Assembly: GCA_031402225.1 (NCBI GenBank)
Contig: JANNSD010000168.1
Span: 1 to 23,142, forward strand
Direction of reading: 5' to 3'
DNA length: 23,142 nt
Source of the DNA: JAGGAG01 sp031402225
GTDB taxonomy: Bacteria > Gemmatimonadota > Gemmatimonadetes > Gemmatimonadales > GWC2-71-9
Below the pieces are notes generated by a model. That model did not search any database and was not told where the DNA came from. It worked only from the letters and a program-made list of their open reading frames with translations. Below, piece by piece: positions 14,462 through 21,338 of the stretch; position 1 is the stretch's first letter; every line of letters starts with the position of its first letter. A program made the translations under genes and the position numbers.

Positions 14462-15915
14462 TGCACGCGCTCCTTCCCCTCCTGGCCGCCGTCGTGCTGC
14501 AGGACACGGCCAGCGCGCGGCTGGTGCTGCCGGCAACGGCACAGGACTCCATCAGCGTGCTCACCTTCGACGCGTTCTATGCCAAGGTGCTGGCCGATCA
14601 CCCGGTCGTCCGACAGGCCCAGCTGCTCGACGATGTGGGGCGTGCGGAGGTGCTCGCGGCCAAGGGTGGGGTGTACGATCCCACCGTGACGGCGCTGTGG
14701 GTCAAGAAGTCGTTCGCCGCGGCCGGATACTACAACTACCTCGACGCGGAGCTCAAGATTCCCACCCCGGTCGGCATCGACTTCAAGCTGGGGTACGAGC
14801 AGACGTCGGGAGCGTTCGTCAATCCCGACCAGACCACTCCGGCGTCGGGCCTGCTGTCGGCTGGTGTGGTTATTCCCCTGGGCCGCAGCCTGATCACCGA
14901 CAGTCGCCGCAACGCACTGGCGCAGGCCAGGGCACTCGGCACGGTAGCCAGTGCCGAGCGGCAACTGGTGGTCAACCGGCTGCTCTACTCGGCCGCCAGG
15001 GACTACGCACAATGGTACGAGGCCTGGCGGCGGCGAACGATTGCCCACGAGGGCCAGGAACTTGCGCGCGACCGGCTGGTCGCCGTCACGCGCCGGTTCG
15101 AGGATGGAGATGCGGCGGCGATCGACACGGTGGAAGCGGGCCTGGAGTATCAGCGCCGCCTCGTGACCCAGGTCGAGGCGGACAACGCGTGGTACGTGAC
15201 CACGCAAGCCATCAACGCCTACCTCTGGGATCCCGTGGTCACGCCCATCGACGTCGGCGTTGGCGTCGTGCCGACGATCCAGGGCCTCGAGCCGGTCGCG
15301 GCCGACACGTCGGTCGTGGCTGGCTGGCTGGCGCAGGCAATGGTGCGGCACCCCGACCTGGTCAAGGCGCAGGGCAAACTGCAGCAGCAGCAAGCCAACC
15401 GGCGGTTCTACGGGCAGGACCTGCTGCCGGAAATCGAGCTGTCGGCGGCGGCGCTGCGCACCGGCGGCGCCGGGCTCTTCGGCGGCTGGCCCGACGTCAG
15501 CGAGAACTACAAGGTCGCCCTTGGCGGGACCACCCCGCTGCTCCTGATGAAGGGACGCGGGCGGCTGGACGCGAGCCAGGCAAAGGCAGTGTCCGCCGAG
15601 TTGGAGGCGGCGCTGGTGCGGCGGGACATCGAGCTCACCGTGCTGGCGGCCTTCAATGATGTGGTCGCTCGTCAGCAACTCGTTGGACTGCAGGCGATGG
15701 CGATTCAGCAGGCGCGATTCCTTCGCGATGGTGAATTCCGGCGGTTCGAAGCTGGAGAGAGCACCTTCTTCCTGGTCAACCAGCGCGACCGGCAGTTGCT
15801 GGACGAGCAGGTCAAGCTCGCCGCGTTCGAGGCGAAATACGCCGTGGCTCGCGCGGCCCTGGCCGTTGCCCTCGGTGAGCCGGCGCGCCTGGGAACAGCC
15901 GCCGTCGCCCGGTAG
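14458..15915 (+). CDS. TolC-family outer membrane efflux protein
   Basis: A 485-residue protein. The first about 20-30 residues are hydrophobic and end near ATAQDS, fitting a signal peptide. Two repeated long-helix regions (about 35-240 and 285-480) follow, as in trimeric TolC channels. The start may be ATG 14458 or the adjacent ATG 14461; the former overlaps the adaptor stop by ATGA. Long plus-strand extensions upstream of this ATG only shadow the adaptor gene. With the ABC protein and adaptor it would give a continuous path from cytoplasm or periplasm to the outside. The cargo is not identified. Confidence 0.9.
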   Translation: MMHALLPLLAAVVLQDTASARLVLPATAQDSISVLTFDAFYAKVLADHPVVRQAQLLDDVGRAEVLAAKGGVYDPTVTALWVKKSFAAAGYYNYLDAELKIPTPVGIDFKLGYEQTSGAFVNPDQTTPASGLLSAGVVIPLGRSLITDSRRNALAQARALGTVASAERQLVVNRLLYSAARDYAQWYEAWRRRTIAHEGQELARDRLVAVTRRFEDGDAAAIDTVEAGLEYQRRLVTQVEADNAWYVTTQAINAYLWDPVVTPIDVGVGVVPTIQGLEPVAADTSVVAGWLAQAMVRHPDLVKAQGKLQQQQANRRFYGQDLLPEIELSAAALRTGGAGLFGGWPDVSENYKVALGGTTPLLLMKGRGRLDASQAKAVSAELEAALVRRDIELTVLAAFNDVVARQQLVGLQAMAIQQARFLRDGEFRRFEAGESTFFLVNQRDRQLLDEQVKLAAFEAKYAVARAALAVALGEPARLGTAAVAR

Positions 15916-15965
15916 GCCAGGTGCACGGGCTTGCGCGATCGCGAGGCCGGTCGTTAGTTGGGCGC

Positions 15966-16469
15966 ATGCGCACCGCCCCCGTGCCCAGTGCTGTCCTGCT
16001 TTTGCTGGTCGCGTGCACCACGCCGGCGTCGCCACCGCGAGGTGCTACCGGTCCCGACCTCGTGTCGGCCGCCGCCTTTGTCGACTCCTTCCTCACTTCC
16101 CTGGCACATCCGGCTGACACAGTGCACCTTGCCCGACTGGACACGGTGGACTTCGTGTGGGCCCGCAGTGGCGCGCTGCTCGACGCCGATTCGCTCGGGG
16201 CGCTGCTCGCCGCACAGCGGGCGGCCGGGAAGGCAATCGTGCTGGGTACCAACGACGTGAAGCTGACGCCCCTCGGTCCGCACGCCGTGGTGTGGTCCGG
16301 TATCGTGTCCGGCGTGGTACAGGACTCGCTCGGGGCGCAGCGTGAGGTCCGGGGCGCGCTGACCCTGGTGCTGCGACAGGACGGCCAACGGTGGGTGATC
16401 GCTGCGGGGCACGAGTCGGTGCGGCCGTTCGACGACGCGCACGAGGCGGCCACCGCCGGATCGCGCTGA
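15966..16469 (+). CDS. Lipoprotein with SnoaL/DUF4440-like fold
   Basis: A 167-residue predicted lipoprotein. The signal peptide ends in a LVAC lipobox with the lipidated Cys at position 17. The mature domain begins with a helix rich in AAAFVDSFLTSL, continues with alternating strands and ends in a LVLRQDGQRWVIAAGHES strand pair. This pattern is typical of NTF2-like, SnoaL/DUF4440 proteins, here anchored to a membrane in the periplasm. No catalytic residues can be assigned. There is no ribosome binding site before the ATG; a TTAGTT lies 6 bases upstream, a weaker version of the arrangement seen at other genes. The next gene starts 2 bases after its stop. Confidence 0.72.
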   Translation: MRTAPVPSAVLLLLVACTTPASPPRGATGPDLVSAAAFVDSFLTSLAHPADTVHLARLDTVDFVWARSGALLDADSLGALLAAQRAAGKAIVLGTNDVKLTPLGPHAVVWSGIVSGVVQDSLGAQREVRGALTLVLRQDGQRWVIAAGHESVRPFDDAHEAATAGSR

Positions 16470-16471
16470 CG

Positions 16472-16876
16472 GTGCGCGCCGCCCGCCTCATCGCCGTCGC
16501 CATGCTGGCGGCATCCACGCTTGCCGCGCAGGCGATCGCCACGCCCCCGCGTCCTCCCCGCCCGGCGCCTCGTCCCCCATGCTGTTCCACCATCTACGTC
16601 GACGGACTCGTCACGTCAGGCTACAGCACCGGTGCGGTGCAGGTGAGCGGCGCGCTCGCGCCGACCGAGCCACCGCCGCCAAAGGGGGAGTCGCCCGGCA
16701 GCCTGCCGGGCGGGGGGATGGCCTGGGTGGCAGGCTACTGGGTGTGGAATGGGTCGGAGTTCGTCTGGAACGCAGGCCGTTGGATGCCCATTCCTGTTGG
16801 GGCCACCAGCTGGGTGCCGGGCCGGTGGGAAAGCCGGACTGATGGCTACGCGTGGGTGGCCGGTCGGTGGACGTAG
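16472..16876 (+). CDS. Secreted protein with WXXGXW repeats
   Basis: A 134-residue protein if translation starts at GTG 16472. It has a signal peptide (hydrophobic stretch about 6-22), a Pro-rich segment with a Cys pair, and then WXXGXW-type repeats in the last about 50 residues: WVAGYW, WNAGRW, WVPGRW and WVAGRW. These are the hallmark of the WXXGXW/YXWXXGXW repeat family, small envelope proteins of unknown role. The GTG is chosen because it follows the lipoprotein stop by 2 bases and begins the signal peptide; ATG 16502 is an alternative that would shorten it. It is probably co-transcribed with the lipoprotein. Confidence 0.72.
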   Translation: MRAARLIAVAMLAASTLAAQAIATPPRPPRPAPRPPCCSTIYVDGLVTSGYSTGAVQVSGALAPTEPPPPKGESPGSLPGGGMAWVAGYWVWNGSEFVWNAGRWMPIPVGATSWVPGRWESRTDGYAWVAGRWT

Positions 16877-16900
16877 GACAACCAATCACGGAGGATGGAA

Positions 16901-17452
16901 ATGCCTGATGCTCCAATTGCCAGGGCCCTTGCGGGGCACTGGTCTTCGCTCGCACTTCGCGGCGCGTGCGCCGTGCTGTTCGGTATCGCCGCGTTCATGT
17001 GGCCTGGCCTGACTGTCGCCACTCTCGTGCTGATCTGGGGTGCCTATGCGCTGATCGATGGCGTGCTCGCCCTGATGGCGGGCGTCCGCACGAAGATCTG
17101 GTCACTGGCGTTCATCGGCGTGGTCGGGATCCTGGCCGGCGTGGGCACCTTCATCTATCCCCAAATCACCGCGCTGGTGCTGCTCTACTTCATTGCGTTC
17201 TGGGCGATCGTGACCGGAATGACCGGCGTGTACCTGGCGATCCGGCTGCGCAAGGAACTGACCGGTGAGTGGGTGCTGGCGCTGGCTGGACTGCTGTCAG
17301 CGGCATTTGGCGTCATGCTGATCACCCGGCCCGGCGCGGGCGCGCTCACGGTGGTCTTCCTGATCGCGTCATACGCCGTGGCGTACGGAGTGCTGCTGCT
17401 GTGGCTGGGGTTCAAGCTCAAGGGCCTTCCCAACCGGGTCGCAGCTGCGTGA
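16901..17452 (+). CDS. HdeD/DUF308-family membrane protein
   Basis: A 183-residue inner membrane protein with six hydrophobic segments arranged as three hairpins. The WSSLALRGACAVLFGIAAF opening and the repeated pattern of short Gly-rich loops are typical of the HdeD family, named after the acid-resistance protein of Escherichia coli; biochemical activity is unknown. ATG 16901 is preferred over ATG 16895 because GGAGG (16890-16894) lies six bases before it and touches the earlier ATG. It begins 24 bases after the WXXGXW gene, so the three genes from 15966 may form one envelope-related operon. Confidence 0.85.
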   Translation: MPDAPIARALAGHWSSLALRGACAVLFGIAAFMWPGLTVATLVLIWGAYALIDGVLALMAGVRTKIWSLAFIGVVGILAGVGTFIYPQITALVLLYFIAFWAIVTGMTGVYLAIRLRKELTGEWVLALAGLLSAAFGVMLITRPGAGALTVVFLIASYAVAYGVLLLWLGFKLKGLPNRVAAA

Positions 17453-17478
17453 TGTAAACTCACGGCGCCACCCGGCTC

Positions 17479-17559
17479 ATGGTGGCGGTAGTGATCCTCG
17501 GCGCGATCGCGGGCAAGCTGTTTCTGCGCCATCGCGCGGCGGTGTCCAGCCGGGAGTGA
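17479..17559 (+). CDS. Possible 26-residue single-TM microprotein
   Basis: A short frame begins with ATG 17479 and ends with TGA 17557-17559. It encodes a hydrophobic N-terminal half (MVAVVILGAIAG), then a basic segment with KLFLRHR and a polar tail, as in small single-pass membrane proteins. No ribosome binding site precedes it and it may be chance in GC-rich DNA. It fills most of the gap between the HdeD-like gene and the EamA gene. Confidence 0.2.
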   Translation: MVAVVILGAIAGKLFLRHRAAVSSRE

Positions 17560-17572
17560 GCGCCGGGCGGCT

Positions 17573-17578
17573 ATCTTC
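17573..17578 (+). promoter_or_regulatory. -10 box placed close to the EamA start codon
   Basis: TATCTT ends 9 bases before ATG 17588, with no ribosome binding site between them. It matches the TAnnTT boxes near the starts at 8108, 8202 and 10485. Confidence 0.4.
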
Positions 17579-17587
17579 TCGGCGTCG

Positions 17588-18448
17588 ATGACCTCACAGA
17601 ATCAGGCGCGTCTCCAGCTCGTGGTTGCGGCACTGCTCTTTTCCACGGGCGGTGCCGCGATCAAGGCGTCCACGCTCACGGCGTGGCAGGTGGCCGGCTT
17701 CCGGTCGGGCTTCGCGGCGCTCACGCTCCTGCTGCTGGTGCCGGCGACGCGGCGCGGGTGGGGATGGCGCCCGGCGCTGGTGGGCGTGGCCTATGCCGCG
17801 ACGCTGATCCTGTTCGTGACGGCGAACAAGCTGACCACGTCGGCGAATGCAATCTTCCTGCAGGCGACGTCGCCGGTGTACCTGCTGCTCCTGGGGCCGC
17901 TGTTCCTGAAAGAGCTGGCGCGGCCACGGGATCTCTGGGTGGTCGCGGCGGTGCTCGCGGGGCTGCTGCTGTTCTTCGTGGGCACGGAGGCGCCGGTGGC
18001 GACGGCACCCGACCCGGCGACGGGCAACGTGCTCGCGCTACTGAGCGGCGTGTGCTTCGCCGTGACCATCGCCGGGCTCCGGTGGCTCTCCCGCGGCGTC
18101 GAGGACACCGGTCTCGCGACGGTGGCGATCGGCAACCTGATCGCCTTCTTCTGGGGATTGCCGTTCGCGCTCCCGGTGGTGTCGGCGACGGCGATGGACT
18201 GGGTGATGATGTTGTACCTGGGATCGATCCAGATCGGCCTGGCGTATGCGTGCCTCACGCGCGGGCTGCGCAGCGTGCCGGCGCTGCAGGCCTCGCTGCT
18301 GCTGATGGTGGAACCGGTGCTCAATCCGGTGTGGTCGTGGCTGGTGCATGGGGAGCGTCCGAGCCACTGGGCGCTGCTGGGCGGGGCCCTGATCATCGGG
18401 GCGACAGCGACGCAGGCGGTCGTGCAGGCGCGGGAGGAACCGGCGTGA
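17588..18448 (+). CDS. EamA-family (DMT superfamily) transporter
   Basis: A 286-residue inner membrane protein with about ten transmembrane helices in two homologous EamA halves (about 8-135 and 148-280). Each half ends with the usual paired helices, the second containing PVLNPVWSWLVHGERPS. Members export or import small metabolites such as amino acids, nucleosides or vitamins; the substrate cannot be predicted. Its stop overlaps the GTG start of the class IV aminotransferase gene by 4 bases, so both are made together and the transported compound may relate to that enzyme's product. Confidence 0.9.
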   Translation: MTSQNQARLQLVVAALLFSTGGAAIKASTLTAWQVAGFRSGFAALTLLLLVPATRRGWGWRPALVGVAYAATLILFVTANKLTTSANAIFLQATSPVYLLLLGPLFLKELARPRDLWVVAAVLAGLLLFFVGTEAPVATAPDPATGNVLALLSGVCFAVTIAGLRWLSRGVEDTGLATVAIGNLIAFFWGLPFALPVVSATAMDWVMMLYLGSIQIGLAYACLTRGLRSVPALQASLLLMVEPVLNPVWSWLVHGERPSHWALLGGALIIGATATQAVVQAREEPA

Positions 18449-19086
18449 GCTTCATTCCGACGTTGATCGAGACCATCCGGATCAAGGATGGTGTGGCGCC
18501 GCTCTGGTACCTCCACCTGAGGCGGCTGAGCGAGAGCTGCCGGCAGCTGGGGGTGCCGTTTCCGCTCAAGATGGAGGTGCCGGCAGGTGGGCCCGACCGG
18601 GTGGTGAAGCTCGAGGTGGGTCCCAGGGGAATGACGGTGACGGATCGGCCGCTGGAGTTGTCGACCGGTGTCCGGCTGGCGACGGTGCGCACGGAGCATC
18701 CTGCGTATCCGCACAAGACGACGGCACGGGAGGCGTTCCTGAAGGCGCGGGCGGAGGCGGCAGCGGCGGGGTCTGATGATGCGCTGCTGCTGACCGCCAG
18801 CGGGATGGTCGCCGAGTGCGGGATCTGGAGCCTGTTCTGGTGGGAGGCCGACCGGGTGGCGGCGCCCCCGATGGGGCTCGGTGTGCTGCGGGGCATCGCC
18901 AGGATGCGGATCGAGGAGGTAAAGGGTAAGGTTGTGGAGCAAACGCTGTCCCGGGCGCAGCTTGAGGGCCGGGCGCTGTTCGTGGCAAATGCGGTTCGGG
19001 GGGTGGTCCCGGTGGTGGAACTGGATGGGTCCAAGGTGCCGGAGTCGAGGTATCTCAAGGACTTGGCCATGCAGTTCTGGCCTTGA
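18445..19086 (+). CDS. Class IV aminotransferase / aminodeoxychorismate lyase-like protein
   Basis: A 213-residue PLP-fold type IV protein. The N-terminal part contains LIETIRIKDG and LHLRRLSESC, as in PabC. The PLP lysine is expected in YPHKTTAREAF (about residue 92) and the pyridine-nitrogen Glu in GMVAECGIWSLFW. PabC releases 4-aminobenzoate and pyruvate from aminodeoxychorismate in folate synthesis. The chain is shorter than free PabC or branched-chain aminotransferases (about 270-300) and resembles the PabC half of PabB-PabC fusions, but no PabB is adjacent. D-amino acid transaminase activity is an alternative. GTG 18445 is chosen because GGAGG (18432-18436) lies 8 bases upstream and it overlaps the transporter stop. 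The TGA stop lies inside the -35 box of the tRNA promoter. Confidence 0.78.
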   Translation: MSFIPTLIETIRIKDGVAPLWYLHLRRLSESCRQLGVPFPLKMEVPAGGPDRVVKLEVGPRGMTVTDRPLELSTGVRLATVRTEHPAYPHKTTAREAFLKARAEAAAAGSDDALLLTASGMVAECGIWSLFWWEADRVAAPPMGLGVLRGIARMRIEEVKGKVVEQTLSRAQLEGRALFVANAVRGVVPVVELDGSKVPESRYLKDLAMQFWP

Positions 19087-19110
19087 CCAAGCCAAAGCGG
19101 CGCTTACTTT
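19083..19110 (+). promoter_or_regulatory. Promoter of the tRNA operon
   Basis: TTGACC (19083-19088) is followed after 16 bases by TACTTT (19105-19110). This is a good housekeeping promoter, about 36 bases before the first tRNA. Its -35 box overlaps the stop codon of the preceding gene. Confidence 0.75.
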
Positions 19111-19145
19111 TGGCTGCTCGACAGGGGACCGGCAGCCCCCTGCAT

Positions 19146-19220
19146 GGTGGCTGTAGCTCAATTGGTTAGAGCGCCGCACTGTGGCTGCGGAGGTTGCGGG
19201 TTCAATCCCCGTCAGTCACC
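19146..19220 (+). tRNA. tRNA-His (anticodon GTG)
   Basis: The acceptor stem pairs 19147-19153 with 19213-19219. The anticodon loop CTGTGGC is closed by CCGCA/TGCGG and has GTG at 19181-19183. The T arm has GGTTCAATCC. G at 19146 can pair with the discriminator C at 19220, the extra G-1:C73 pair specific to histidine tRNA. The 3' CCA is not encoded. First of five tRNAs. Confidence 0.96.
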
Positions 19221-19266
19221 CTCTGAAATTTGAAGCCCGGCGCGAAAGTGCGCCGCCGGAATTCAG

Positions 19267-19339
19267 AGGTCCGTAGCTCAATTGGTAGAGCACCGGTCTC
19301 CAAAACCGGGGGTTGCAGGTTCGATTCCTGCCGGGCCTG
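19267..19339 (+). tRNA. tRNA-Trp (anticodon CCA)
   Basis: The acceptor stem pairs AGGTCCG (19267-19273) with CGGGCCT (19332-19338). The anticodon loop CTCCAAA is closed by CCGGT/ACCGG and has CCA at 19300-19302. The T loop GGTTCGATTCC is typical, and the discriminator is G at 19339, the tryptophan identity base. The 3' CCA is not encoded. Confidence 0.96.
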
Positions 19340-19357
19340 TGTGGGACTCAGTTTGCT

Positions 19358-19430
<73 letters not shown>

Positions 19431-19459
19431 CTGGAAAAATGGAAGCAGGCGGGAACACC

Positions 19460-19531
19460 GGCCCCATCGTCTATCGGTTAGGACGCGACCCTTTCAAGGT
19501 TGAAAGACGGGTTCGATTCCCGTTGGGGCTA
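19460..19531 (+). tRNA. tRNA-Glu (anticodon TTC)
   Basis: The acceptor stem pairs 19460-19466 with 19524-19530 (one G-U). The anticodon loop CTTTCAA is closed by CGACC/GGTTG and has TTC at 19493-19495. The discriminator A is at 19531 and no CCA is encoded. It is the second glutamate isoacceptor in tandem. Its sequence differs from the preceding one in most stems, so this is not a recent duplication. Confidence 0.95.
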
Positions 19532-19542
19532 TGGGAATTCGC

Positions 19543-19615
19543 GCGGCGCTAGCTCAATTGGCAGAGCAAGTGACTCTTAATCACTAGGTTGTAGGTTCGA
19601 TTCCTACGCGCCGCA
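19543..19615 (+). tRNA. tRNA-Lys (anticodon CTT)
   Basis: The acceptor stem pairs GCGGCGC (19543-19549) with GCGCCGC (19608-19614). The anticodon loop CTCTTAA is closed by AGTGA/TCACT and has CTT at 19576-19578. The discriminator A is at 19615 and no CCA is encoded. Last tRNA of the operon. Confidence 0.96.
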
Positions 19616-19633
19616 TCCATGCACACTGATTCA

Positions 19634-19659
19634 GGCTCCCTGACAGGGGGCCTTTTTCT
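19634..19659 (+). terminator. Rho-independent terminator of the tRNA operon
   Basis: The stem GGCTCCC (19634-19640) pairs with GGGGGCC (19646-19652, one G-U) around TGACA, and TTTTTCTTT follows. It lies 18 bases after tRNA-Lys. Confidence 0.9.
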
Positions 19660-19689
19660 TTGGGGCCAGCGAAGCGAAGTTCAACCTTC

Positions 19690-20397
19690 ATGACTGATCG
19701 ACGTTACAACGACGACGAGGTGGCGGCCATCTTCCTGAAGGCCGCCGAGAATCCCGCGGCGCAGCCTCCCGGCAGCTCGCGAAGCGAAGGGCTCACGCTC
19801 GCGGAGCTCCAGGACATCGGCCGCGAGGTCGGCATTCCAGCCGAGGCCGTCGCGCTGGCCGCGCGGTCAGTCGATGTCGACGCAGGCACGCCGTCAACGA
19901 CGATGCTCGGCCTGCCGATTTCGGTGGAGCGGACGGTGGAGTTGAATCGGTGGCTCACTGACGCGGAGTGGGAGCGCCTGGTGGTGCAGCTGCGCGAAGT
20001 GTTCAGTGCCAAGGGCAGGATGAGCGCGTCCGGCTCCTTCCGCCAATGGACGAACGGAAACCTGCAGGCGCTGCTCGAACCGACAGCCACTGGTCATCGC
20101 CTTCGTCTTCGCACGCTGAAGGGCTCGGCGCGCGGCAGCATCGGACTCGGCCTCTTGCTCATCGGTGCTGCGGTTGTGGTGGCGATCTCCGGCGCCGTCG
20201 CCGGACATCTCGGCAGCTCGTTGCCCGGCGTCGCTCTCCTCTCCCTCATGGGCCTCGGCGCGGCCGCCTATGGCGCGCTTCCACTTCCTCGCTGGGCGCG
20301 CTTGCGCGGCCAGCAGATGGATGCCATCGCTGCCGGACTCCTCACCCTGCCTTCAGGCCCCCAGCCAACACCAACCCTGCCTCTCCCGAGCGACTGA
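19690..20397 (+). CDS. Conserved-looking membrane protein, two TM helices
   Basis: A 235-residue protein of unknown function. The N-terminal cytoplasmic part (about 1-55) has a YNDDEVAAIFLKAAE helix and a GLTLAELQDIGREVGIPAEAV helix-loop. I have the impression such segments recur in membrane proteins of Gemmatimonadota and Bacteroidota, but cannot verify it. A central domain (about 70-145) precedes two transmembrane helices (about 152-175 and 180-200) and a Pro-rich tail. ATG 19690 is preferred because the in-frame TTG upstream lies in the tRNA terminator. No clear ribosome binding site or promoter is visible. Confidence 0.65.
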   Translation: MTDRRYNDDEVAAIFLKAAENPAAQPPGSSRSEGLTLAELQDIGREVGIPAEAVALAARSVDVDAGTPSTTMLGLPISVERTVELNRWLTDAEWERLVVQLREVFSAKGRMSASGSFRQWTNGNLQALLEPTATGHRLRLRTLKGSARGSIGLGLLLIGAAVVVAISGAVAGHLGSSLPGVALLSLMGLGAAAYGALPLPRWARLRGQQMDAIAAGLLTLPSGPQPTPTLPLPSD

Positions 20398-20413
20398 GCC
20401 CAGGCGCGTAGCG

Positions 20414-20839
20414 TCAGGCTGGAAGCAAGCGGAACCCTTCGCGCCGCGCGGCGTCGGCCAGACGCTGATCGATGGTGACGAACTCCAGGGTAGCGGGCCG
20501 GTGTCCGCTGGCCACGAGTGCGGCGGCGAGCTGGTGCGCATCGGCGGAGCGCAGCGCGTGGACGCGCAGGAGCCGCTCGGCCTGGTCGCGCACCTGCGGA
20601 CCGGGGGCGATCTCGACCCACTGATCAGCGAGCACGTCGAGCCGGCTGCGTGCGAGCGCCATGTTCGGCCCGGTGATGCGACCTTCGCGCTCGAGCCGAG
20701 CCAGGGCAGCGGCGCATTCGGCCCGGCTGCCCCACCAGGCCGCCACCGACGGATCGGCGCGCAGCAGCGCTCCCAGCGCGCGGGTCTCGGGCTCCGGGAC
20801 GACAAGAGGAATGAGTGCCGAGGAGTCCCAGAACTTCAT
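20414..20839 (-). CDS. vapC: PIN-domain ribonuclease toxin (VapC-type)
   Basis: A 141-residue PIN domain. The acidic residues expected to bind Mg2+ are visible: D5 in FWDSSALI, E41 in SRAECAAALARL, D100 in LRSADAHQLAAAL and D124 in FVTIDQRLADA. VapC toxins cleave RNA, often tRNA or rRNA, when their antitoxin is lost. The start overlaps the antitoxin stop by ATGA, giving coupled synthesis with the antitoxin made first. All catalytic positions are present, so it should be active. The target RNA cannot be predicted. Confidence 0.9.
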   Translation of the reverse strand: MKFWDSSALIPLVVPEPETRALGALLRADPSVAAWWGSRAECAAALARLEREGRITGPNMALARSRLDVLADQWVEIAPGPQVRDQAERLLRVHALRSADAHQLAAALVASGHRPATLEFVTIDQRLADAARREGFRLLPA

Positions 20840-21129
20840 CGGCCGCCCTCCCGCTCCTCGAGGAGGTAGTCCACCGCGCTTGGTCCGGCCACCACGGAGG
20901 GCATCGGGAGGTCCAGGACGGTGGCGTCAGCGGGCTTCCGGGGCAGGGAAACGAGGCCATCGCCCACCAGGGCGAGCAGCCGGGCGTCGGACTGGTCGAT
21001 ATCGCCAACCGGCTCAAGGCGGGCAACTGGGCGCCCGCGATCGGTTATGACAATGGTCTCACCCTGCTGAACCTCGCGGATGAGTGCAGATAAGCTGTTC
21101 TTGGCTATGGAGATGGTTTCGTAGCGCAT
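20836..21129 (-). CDS. Phd/YefM-type antitoxin of the PIN toxin
   Basis: A 97-residue protein. Residues about 1-50 match the Phd/YefM DNA-binding fold: an SIAKNSLSALIREVQQGE helix pair, then the strand ETIVITDRGRPVARL. The C-terminal part (about 55-97) is the segment expected to bind and block the toxin. Such antitoxins bind palindromes in their own promoter, and palindromes are present just upstream (21145-21169). It overlaps the toxin gene by 4 bases. The start ATG (21127-21129) has no strong ribosome binding site. Confidence 0.88.
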   Translation of the reverse strand: MRYETISIAKNSLSALIREVQQGETIVITDRGRPVARLEPVGDIDQSDARLLALVGDGLVSLPRKPADATVLDLPMPSVVAGPSAVDYLLEEREGGR

Positions 21130-21144
21130 AATTAAGCTAGTATG

Positions 21145-21169
21145 GCCTATATAGATCAGCGTGATAGGC
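21145..21169. promoter_or_regulatory. Palindromic operator candidate of the toxin-antitoxin operon
   Basis: GCCTAT (21145-21150) and ATAGGC (21164-21169) form an inverted repeat 13 bases apart, and CTATATAG (21147-21154) is itself a perfect palindrome that could include a -10 box for the minus-strand operon. The site is 16-40 bases upstream of the antitoxin start, where autoregulation is expected. Confidence 0.45.
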
Positions 21170-21170
21170 T

Positions 21171-21198
21171 AGAGTCAAGAGTCCAGAGTCAAGGGCTA
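21171..21198. repeat. Heptad tandem repeat in the toxin-antitoxin/HerA intergenic space
   Basis: Three consecutive 7-bp units AGAGTCA, AGAGTCC, AGAGTCA (21171-21191) are followed by a diverged unit AGGGCTA. CTAAT/CTAATTAG motifs follow at about 21196-21212. The stretch is AT-rich compared with its surroundings. Confidence 0.6.
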
Positions 21199-21338
21199 AT
21201 ATAGCTAATTAGAGAGTTGAGCGGTATTAGGATGCCTCCGCCCCTCCCGCCCTTGTCGGCGCGGCTGGACGGCGCAGTATTGAGGCGGTCAACAAGGCTC
21301 TCCCTCCCACCTTTCTTCCCTCCTCACCTCCCAGGCGC

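Noticed and set aside
14407..16035. 542-codon open frame antisense to the TolC-like gene
   Set aside because: Composition is typical of a shadow frame and it crosses three real gene boundaries.
17791..19179. 462-codon minus-strand frame opposite the EamA and aminotransferase genes
   Set aside because: It extends into the tRNA-His gene and lacks any domain; it is a shadow.
19543..19640. tRNA-Lys 3' end as an attachment site for an integrated element carrying the toxin-antitoxin genes
   Set aside because: No integrase and no second copy of the tRNA 3' end is visible downstream within the window.
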